Of a stretch of DNA of 64,000 nucleotides, positions 62,001 to 64,000 are shown in pieces. A program made the translations under genes and the position numbers. The DNA lies in NCBI RefSeq assembly GCF_026230105.1, contig NC_079480.1, forward strand, positions 24,346,488-24,410,487, in the 5' to 3' direction. Below the pieces are notes generated by a model. It saw only the letters and a program-made list of their open reading frames with translations. It was not told the DNA's origin and did not search any database. The DNA comes from Diorhabda sublineata (lineage: Eukaryota > Arthropoda > Insecta > Coleoptera > Chrysomelidae). How positions within the stretch are numbered: the first letter of the stretch is position 1; each line of letters begins with the position of its first letter.

Positions 62001-63029
62001 AGAATTCTTCGGGCGGAAAACCTAGAAAGGAAAACATTTTTAATAAAATTAACTGGAATTATTCCAAAGAAAATTAGTTGATATGATTTATAAGTGGAAT
62101 CACTACGTTTCAAGCTGATTTCTTCTCCAGAAATTTGCCTCGCTATTTTGTATATAGCACAATAAAAATCTTTAAAATGGATCTGAAAAGGACAAAGAAA
62201 TTTGGTAACAAATTACATTCGGTTTACTTTCCCCGTTTTGGATGTGAAAGAAGGTCATTTCAACAATAGTTAAAAACCATCATTTCCCAAGGAGTGATCT
62301 AGGATAACCGTTGAATTCAAAAAAAATTCGTTTTTGTAAGGTCAAAATGAAAAATATATCGTACCACCGTCTGAATGTCTTCTTATTATAAAAAGAAATG
62401 TTTCAATTGAAAATTACGTTACAGAGAACAAAATATCTTGTAAATTGTTAAGTAGAGTATTTAAAAAGCACAAAAGTCAGCAACAACAGCTCAGTGGTGA
62501 CATCTGGCTTGAGAGTGGAGAAAATTGACTCTGAATTGACAGCGCAACTTTAGTTGCTATTTTTTTGGAAAGTAATTGCAATCAACACTTAATTCAATGT
62601 CTTGCAACGATCGGAGCTGGATTAGAGGTTATGGTTTTTAATTTGTCACATTCCCACCACGAAAACATTCATAAACTAGTTGGCAACGACGTGTTTTTTG
62701 ATTCTATATAAATTTTAATTTACTTCATTATTGTTGTTGTTGTTTTTTTAGGAATGAGTTTGCTTGGACATTAATTGGTCTACAATTTTTCTAGTAACTC
62801 CAAAAAGGTACTTACCTTCTATTTTTTCACAAACTATTCCCATGGCTAGTACTTGTGGTACAGCCAAAAACATCGCAATGAACCATGTTAAGAAAATGTA
62901 TTTAATTGCTCGTGTTAATTTCGAATGGGTGTGTGAAAGAAACGGATGACATATAGCTACGTAACGTTCGACAGTAAAAGCTGTTATAGTCAAGACAGTT
63001 GCGTTAGCTGAAGTTTCCGATATAAATCC
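29027..63029 (-). CDS. Pyrokinin-receptor-like neuropeptide GPCR (partial, 4 exons)
   Basis: Minus-strand exons in coding order: 62816-63029, 61662-62021, 29509-29720 and 29027-29452. The phases join correctly (1, 1, 0). The exons give: TM3 and the ERY motif (TVLTITAFTVERYVAICHPF) with TM4; the second extracellular loop with two Cys plus TM5 (FVGPMSLLTVLYILIAMQL) and a long third loop with STKHVIKML; TM6 (VAVVAAFFICWAPFHAQRLL) and TM7 with the NPLLYHIMSNKFR signature; then a 141-residue cytoplasmic tail. The combination ERYVAICHP, WAPFHAQRL and YYLSTTINPLLY is typical of insect pyrokinin/neuromedin-U-type receptors, class A GPCRs that signal through Gq. The CAPA receptor is the nearest alternative. 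The N-terminus and TM1-TM2 lie past the right edge. The intron 29721-61661 is about 31.9 kb and packed with transposons. A possible alternative donor at 29121 (GTATGC) would shorten the tail. Confidence 0.9.
30220..30490 (-). pseudogene. Fragment of a repetitive TE-associated protein family (LNDLVRDL-like motif)
   Basis: The minus strand stays open for about 90 codons: MPSANKSILHTAKMPVPMPP, then HSLTPSDLNDSVVDINLSKK and a stop. The segment TPSDLNDSVVDINLSKKQ resembles the 'ELNDLVRDL.L.K..AELLGSRL' stretch of a dispersed arthropod protein family found in hundreds of copies in some genomes. It is truncated just after this motif. The identification rests on memory of the motif. Confidence 0.4.
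30530..31380 (+). mobile_element. Decayed mariner element (different subfamily)
   Basis: The + frames give KAATDHKKICEVYDADCLTE, RSGDFFLKDEQRSGRPSEVD and DDQIKVIIEEDRHF, later pieces including a TSDEKWVLY-like segment, and PYSPDLAPSDYHLF near 31300. These are mariner transposase landmarks in the right order (HTH region, linker, catalytic DDD region). It is more similar to the subfamily with 'QNW..KFR.GDF.L.D.PRSGRP' than to copies 1-3. Frameshifts and stops throughout. Confidence 0.75.
31390..33050. other. GPCR intron, unclassified
   Basis: No gene is supported. Two overlapping minus-strand frames at 31412-31696 are open for 74-94 codons, one of them Cys-containing (SYSCMFGGSNYTDGTRNLYG), but they match no family I know. 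The + strand at 32520-32620 has MKVTVPYCKTLSGRSGVDNF, faintly THAP-like. Confidence 0.35.
33060..33540 (-). mobile_element. Tc1/mariner-type transposase remnant
   Basis: The minus strand reads LNPNDKEKRLELCGNVLEMM then STIFGNEATFQLSENVNIHN. The order matches the region around the first catalytic Asp ('FSDEATFHLSG.VNRHN') in Tc3-like insect transposases. The Asp itself is replaced (GNEATF), so it would be dead. Stops before and after. Confidence 0.65.
33979..34006. repeat. Perfect 28-bp palindrome upstream of the Crypton
   Basis: The half-site CACTTTCCCGCACT is followed immediately by its exact complement. The same TTTCCCGCAC core appears in the hairpin downstream of the Crypton ORF (35215-35332), so both probably belong to one element. 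Confidence 0.85.
34180..35024 (+). pseudogene. Crypton tyrosine-recombinase, frameshifted
   Basis: The ATG at 34180 starts MDSSDEELPEAILKAANEAN, followed by an N-terminal SAM-like core (RLNYEKQYDHFVRWY) and a catalytic domain with the first Arg box (FALAGALRSSELVNI, about residue 130). The frame is left at about 34780. The next frame carries the second box GHSFRRSSATFLADSG (His at 34788, Arg pair following) and LGGWKSTTVAEGYLEES, with the nucleophile Tyr at 34893-34895, ending at TGA 35022-35024. R, H-x-x-R and Y are therefore all present, but the region between KVRR and YTGHSF is shortened and out of frame, so the copy is inactive. Cryptons integrate by tyrosine recombination rather than DDE or reverse transcription. 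No separate DNA-binding domain is seen, as in simple animal Cryptons. Confidence 0.82.
35215..35332. repeat. GC-rich nested hairpin downstream of the Crypton
   Basis: Outer arms of about 32 bp pair: left CCTAACGCATGCGGAAAGTG continuing to TCTTTCCCGCAC, right GTGCGGGAAAGTATCACTTT continuing to CCGCACTTGTTAGG. They differ by about three bases plus a short gap. An inner stem (CCCGAAC / GTTCGGG, 35258-35284) nests inside. It is strikingly GC-rich against the AT-rich intron and shares its core with the palindrome at 33979. Confidence 0.8.
35333..36021. other. GPCR intron, no feature
   Basis: No gene or repeat recognised. Confidence 0.5.
36022..37197 (+). mobile_element. Non-autonomous Helitron with both termini
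   Basis: The 5' end begins TCTATATATAAATAAATTAA then GCTGTTCGCTAGTCTCGCTA, a typical Helitron start (TC). The 3' end has a hairpin GGCAG-8 bp-CTGCC followed by CGGGTCTGCTAG, ending CTAG at 37194-37197. The flanking bases are A (36021) and T (37198), the expected AT insertion site with no duplication. The interior (about 36400-37020) holds broken pieces of the C-terminal helicase: DDVVNYLTEFLNSLELPGLP, DKSQGQSLEVW and PSSLFIYAPQNKK. The Rep/HUH domain is absent, so transposition would need help from an intact copy. Confidence 0.87.
37280..37500 (-). pseudogene. PIF/Harbinger transposase C-terminal remnant
   Basis: The minus strand reads ISEWKIFIKLINMSVKNTMF, then ACLHLANIRDKNNKQYITPS and IVDRDDSERLLP. 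This matches the C-terminal tail of PIF/Harbinger nucleases (a 'W.IF.KPI..S.E.....V.A...LHN' segment, then 'Y.P....D'). It ends at tandem stops. Confidence 0.6.
37825..38040 (+). pseudogene. pogo/Tigger-like DDE transposase fragment
   Basis: The + strand encodes PTKIWNMDESGLTTGRLSRA, then ERGQQWVLLCFIFPRKIKKN and ELMDD. This is the first catalytic Asp region (N.DE.G.T) of pogo-type transposases, with an internal deletion that fuses it to the 'IFPRK.MK.EL.D' block. It ends where the satellite-like repeat (38041) begins. Confidence 0.7.
38041..38800. repeat. Repeat block related, in inverse orientation, to the 332-bp array at 46.4-48.3 kb
   Basis: The complement of 38041-38250 matches the 332-bp unit at 47-48 kb. 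At 38393-38800 the block shares a further module with 46500-46830 in inverted orientation; short frames ISDFKN...KKVQTIIYEK occur in both. The two loci are about 8 kb apart. Confidence 0.75.
39738..41575. repeat. 140-bp satellite array with 280-bp alternating higher-order unit
   Basis: The anchor ATTGAAACAAATCCTTTTCC or a close variant recurs at 39861, 40001, 40141 and every 140 bp to 41541 with no change in length, giving about 13 monomers. Two types alternate. Type A has AAGATTAAAAATACATTTAA then TTTCAACATATTACAATAAT (40001, 40281, 40561, 40841, 41121). Type B has AGGATCAAAAATATGTTTAA then TTTGAACATATTGCAACAAT (40141, 40421, 40701, 40981, 41261). Edge monomers are more divergent. Confidence 0.95.
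41576..42295. other. GPCR intron, no feature
   Basis: No gene recognised. A 68-codon + frame at 41810 is hydrophobic but unplaced. Confidence 0.45.
42300..42965. mobile_element. Foldback (hairpin) element with ~250-300 bp arms
   Basis: The left arm (about 42300-42620) and right arm (about 42715-42965) are imperfect inverted copies. Shared blocks include TTGATTTTAGGT, CAAAATTAGTTTTTT, GATAGATAAAAT, CTAGTC..TACATCTCAAATA and ACAAAATAGAGC. There is no coding capacity. One arm recurs at 6050-6190. Confidence 0.75.
43232..45130 (-). mobile_element. DD37D Tc1/mariner-group transposon with ~390-bp terminal inverted repeats
   Basis: The element starts CAGTGCTTTTCAGATAAAAG and ends with its exact complement. 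TA flanks both sides (43230-43231 and 45131-45132). The inverted repeats extend over 43232-43616 and 44737-45130 with few differences and one insertion of about 9 bp in the right arm. The total is 1899 bp. The transposase gene lies between them on the minus strand. Confidence 0.93.
43623..44644 (-). pseudogene. Transposase of the DD37D element, one apparent frameshift and a shortened core
   Basis: The open frame 43718-44644 (308 codons) has an N-terminal helix-turn-helix region (MVYSLQERIEIVGLYYQNNY), ICFSDECSWSLNGLVNRHNC with the first Asp, VFQQDEAPPHYAMPV with the second, and RSPDLTPLDFFLWG with the third. There are 37 residues between the second and third Asp (DD37D). The C-terminus VREAFQNRLYHCMEVNGTHF continues in another frame to 43623, implying a frameshift near 43740. 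Compared with relatives, the stretch between GDHIVG and LVFQQD is degraded. The catalytic triad is intact. Confidence 0.88.
45150..45720 (+). pseudogene. RTE-type reverse transcriptase fragment (decayed)
   Basis: The + strand shows IQRCRDVNYDVYACLIYYEK, TFD.IEQGKMIEILKEINAK and earlier pieces with NYARAQYS. The order matches the RT fingers/palm of RTE-type retrotransposons (the 'FVDYEKAFD' box, with Ala replaced by Thr). Internal stops throughout. Confidence 0.75.
45690..46395 (-). other. Two short open frames of unknown origin
   Basis: Minus-strand residues CTNIENYSTNEDEMGVDENE (about 45885-45965) and ETDQTASVFDSGKASVTFVS (about 46178-46350) look protein-like and acidic/polar, but no family was recognised. 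They lie directly left of the TIR of the next element and may be remnants of its autonomous partner. Confidence 0.3.
46400..48254. mobile_element. TIR element containing a 332-bp tandem repeat
   Basis: The left end ACTTTCGCGGTTCTCGTTTT (46400) and the right end are inverted copies over about 32 bp, continuing TTGGCTCTAGAA. Inside, from about 46960 to 48200, a 332-bp unit repeats nearly four times: GTGAGAT anchors lie at 47143, about 332 bp later, about 332 bp later again, and at 48141. Units contain TTTTTCGATTTTCTAGAGCG, which resembles the terminus itself. No transposase. It is a satellite-like expansion inside a non-autonomous transposon. Confidence 0.85.
48260..49205. other. GPCR intron, no feature
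   Basis: AT-rich, no gene or repeat recognised. Confidence 0.45.
49211..50200 (-). mobile_element. Mariner element, nearly full-length but decayed (same family as copies 1-3)
   Basis: The left end has TACGAGGATGGTCCTAGAAG. Reading on the minus strand, the order is complete: RPNEVTTPEMLEKIYKEILE, DHRLKVCELADIVGVLKSAV, HRISTENLTK, then HINKAELLRHCLTTWVYHFA, PETKEQPKQRTEKEESAP, KVMTTVFW, HQDNAPVHT and a degraded PYLPDLSSSD. Several frameshifts separate these segments. The far 5' end (about 50200) lacks the usual terminal block. Confidence 0.82.
50480..51190 (-). pseudogene. Jockey-like non-LTR element, RNase H-to-C-terminus (decayed)
   Basis: The minus strand reads VGADKSFVELEPFCGIIYKT, IREKKLDKT, DYWKNLRGLKQANVSI, and further down a Cys-containing tail. 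This is the C-terminal part of the RNase H domain and tail of insect Jockey-type pol ('ADKPF.GPEP.CGI', 'YW......L.QAK'). The RT part of a similar element lies at 53560-54330 in the same orientation, so they may be one element split by an insertion. Confidence 0.7.
51191..53555. other. GPCR intron; possible insertion between Jockey halves
   Basis: No gene is firmly supported. At about 52390-52560 a GC-richer patch ends with ATG in good context (CACAATGAGTTACC), encoding MSYLQWRVVKKVQ before a GTTTGT donor-like site. It could be the first exon and promoter of a lost transposon. The end-like string CCCGACCCTGTATA occurs at about 52337. Confidence 0.35.
53560..54330 (-). pseudogene. Jockey-like reverse transcriptase fragment (decayed)
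   Basis: The minus strand contains KKLSRKGEVLLTIFFNAALR, GYFPFPVE, MHRVVDTINRAFEDRIYCEA and ALLDVTQVFEKVW. This is the RT order 'LP.KG...L..IFNA.LR..YFP..W' followed by 'VH.V.D.I..A.E......A.FLDV.QAFDKVW'. The catalytic box Ala is changed to Val, and stops are frequent. Confidence 0.8.
54380..55830. mobile_element. Foldback/TIR element with ~400-bp inverted arms, no ORF
   Basis: The left arm (about 54385-54815) and right arm (about 55450-55828) are imperfect inverted copies. Outer ends share AATAGGCCA(A)GGCA. Inner matches include AATAAAAGTTATGTG, GCGTTTTGCG, CCGAGATCTCGATGTATTTA and CCCTGTGGC. The middle is AT-rich and non-coding. Confidence 0.8.
55831..57165. other. GPCR intron, no feature
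   Basis: No gene recognised. A 73-codon minus frame at 56123 is judged chance. Confidence 0.45.
57170..57625 (-). pseudogene. Non-LTR reverse transcriptase C-terminal fragment, interrupted by the hAT
   Basis: The minus strand reads ALEGNFGRVHPLTLINSYKT, YIHPIIEDRAS, then HIDIYIISIARHLNELQAQY and VNRVIEFPYQ. The first part is the thumb/post-RT region common to Jockey and related elements ('L...Y...IRPIIEY'). The latter 90 codons are open and are unusually well preserved for this intron. The upstream part is cut by the hAT insertion at 57634 and may resume beyond 59735. Confidence 0.65.
57634..59726 (+). mobile_element. hAT transposon (SPIN-like) with TIRs and 8-bp target duplication
   Basis: The left end is CAGAGGTGCTCAAAC; the complement of the right end is CAGGGGTGCTCAAAT. 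Flanks are ATGTAAAT (57626-57633) and GTGTAAAT (59727-59734), a 7/8 match to an 8-bp hAT duplication. Total length 2093 bp. The leader (57640-57960) is GC-richer and has the repeated GATCGCGATCGA motif. Confidence 0.92.
58007..59676 (+). pseudogene. hAT transposase, two breaks
   Basis: The ATG at 58007 starts MSAVKKSKTYHFNKDWEEEF. A BED-type zinc finger follows (CICVICRASVAIPKRGNLER then HHKTVHK). The frame stops at 58487-58489 and continues in another frame (ADKLKHDIMECTYFSLQFDE, with the first acidic residue region FDESTD, and CITTDGAPAMTGNKNGF). A stop at 58870-58872 then precedes MCSKVLNTEEIM... with TDVRWLSRGKFLQRF. The end, near FGHHTYLQPLRVDRK, lies before the usual C-terminal dimerisation block, which seems shortened. 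The arrangement BED finger, FDES.D, DGAPAM, DVRWLSRG is that of SPIN/Charlie-type hAT transposases. It decayed recently compared with neighbouring elements. Confidence 0.88.
59735..61390. other. GPCR intron, no feature
   Basis: No gene recognised on either strand. Confidence 0.45.
61395..61640 (+). pseudogene. Non-LTR reverse transcriptase fragment
   Basis: The + strand reads ISSGVPQGSYLGLTVRNVLY, then FDILGTPINSNSVIKHLDNI. These match the RT 'SGVPQGS.LGP.LWN..YD' box and, after a deletion that removed the catalytic F-x-DD motif, the 'G..I......KYLG' segment of Jockey/R1-type elements. It ends about 20 bp from GPCR exon 61662-62021. Confidence 0.65.
62022..62815 (-). other. GPCR intron between TM4 and TM5 exons
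   Basis: A 794-bp intron with GT...AG ends and a TTG trinucleotide run (about 62729-62747). No gene or repeat recognised. Confidence 0.6.
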
Positions 63030-63169
63030 CTAAAACAAACATTACATTTTCTATACTTGAAAATGGACAAAAACTTCTGTTATAAATTCTCATTCATTCA
63101 TAAATGACACTAGGCAACACTCAAAGTTACTCAAATCAAATCTTTTGTACATTTTACTGGTAGCGCCCC

Positions 63170-64000
63170 TAAAGTTTTTGTCATTTACGTCAAAAATCGT
63201 AAGTAGCTAAGAGTTATCATTAATTATTTTCGCGAAGTCACCTTTGGCTGTTGACAGATGACAGTTGAATCGTATGAAATGTCACATCAAAAATCGTGAG
63301 TAACTCAGAGTTATCATTAATTATTTTCGCGAAGTCACCTTTGGCTGTTGACAGATGACAGATGAATGTATGAAATGTCACGTCAAAAATCGTGAGTAAC
63401 TCAGAGTTATCATTAATTATTTTCGCGAAATCACCTTTGGCTGTTGACAGATGACAGATGAATCGTATGAAATGTCACGTCAAAAATCGTGAGTAACTCA
63501 GAGTTATCATTAATTATTTTCGCGAAGTCACCTTTGGCTGTTGACAGATGAATCGTATGAAATGTCACGTCAAAAATCGTAAGTAACTCAGAGTTATCAT
63601 TAATTATTTTCGCGAAGTCACCTTTGGCTGTTGACAGATGACAGATGAATCGTATGAAATGTCACGTCAAAAATCGTAAGTAACTCAGAGTTATCATTAA
63701 TTATTTTCGCGATGTCAACTTTGGCTGTTGACAGATGACTGATGAATCGTATGAAATGTCACGTCATAAATCGTGAGTGACTCAGAGTTATCATTAATTA
63801 TTTTCGCGATGTCATCTTTGGCTGTTGACAGATGACTGATGAATCGTATGAAATGTCACGTCAAAAATCGTATGTAACTCAGAGCTATCATTAATTATTT
63901 TCGCGATGTCATCTTTGGCTGTTGACAGATGAATCGTATGAAATGTCACGTCAAAAATCGTATGTAACTCAGAGTTATCATTAATTATTTTCGCGAAGTC
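63170..64000. repeat. 97-bp tandem repeat array, open at the right edge
   Basis: The anchor GAGTTATCATTAATTATTTT recurs at 63211, 63308, 63404, 63501, 63591, 63688, 63785, 63882 (one change) and 63972. Spacing is 96-97 bp, with two 90-bp units that lack one copy of an ACAGATG duplication. Each unit has TTTTCGCGA and TTGACAGATGA. It starts about 140 bp upstream of GPCR exon 62816-63029 and continues past the window. Confidence 0.95.

Noticed and set aside
1..64000. CRISPR arrays, operons, bacterial promoters and ribosome-binding sites
   Set aside because: The window is eukaryotic; the direct repeats found are satellites without spacers of CRISPR type.
1..64000. tRNA and rRNA genes
   Set aside because: No box A/box B pair with a cloverleaf, and no rRNA core sequence, was noticed by eye; a tRNAscan-SE run would be decisive.

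Overview
The window is AT-rich nuclear DNA from an animal, most likely an insect. The evidence is spliced genes with both very short introns (52 and 62 bp) and very long ones, a ZAD zinc-finger domain (an arthropod-expanded fold), a pyrokinin-type neuropeptide receptor, TTAGG-like repeats, and a load of mariner, hAT, Helitron, Crypton, RTE, Jockey and BEL/Pao remnants. A beetle is plausible, but that is inference. Most of the sequence is transposon-derived.

Layout. (1) 1351-4404, + strand: the last five exons of an axonemal dynein heavy chain (DNAH5/8 type). (2) 5956-11805, - strand, convergent with dynein: a five-exon GRAM-domain membrane protein. Its largest intron holds a 3.3 kb inverted-repeat unit with a second DNA transposon nested inside. 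(3) 11984-18860: a Tc1/mariner-type element, a candidate orphan terminal exon, RTE debris and a degenerate tandem repeat. (4) 18863-23141, - strand: a complete six-exon gene encoding a 439-residue protein with an N-terminal ZAD and a C-terminal C-clamp. This is the most interesting host gene here. (5) 23142-29000: mostly non-coding, with a candidate terminal exon, a small spliced TIR element and a THAP-like remnant. (6) 29027-63029, - strand: four exons of a pyrokinin-receptor-like GPCR. TM6-TM7 and the tail are separated from TM3-TM5 by a roughly 31.9 kb intron, and the first exons lie beyond the right edge.

That giant intron is a transposon archive: mariners, a decayed Crypton with GC-rich hairpins, a Helitron with both termini, PIF/Harbinger and pogo scraps, a 140-bp satellite with an alternating 280-bp higher-order unit, a foldback element, a 1.9 kb DD37D element with about 390-bp terminal inverted repeats, a TIR element containing a 332-bp tandem repeat, Jockey and RTE fragments, and a hAT element with target-site duplication nested inside a Jockey-like reverse transcriptase. 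A 97-bp tandem array runs off the right edge about 140 bp upstream of the TM3 exon.

The host genes show no operon-like or pathway relationship. All exon boundaries were read by eye from splice signals, reading phase and protein similarity remembered from the families; no search or transcript evidence was available.
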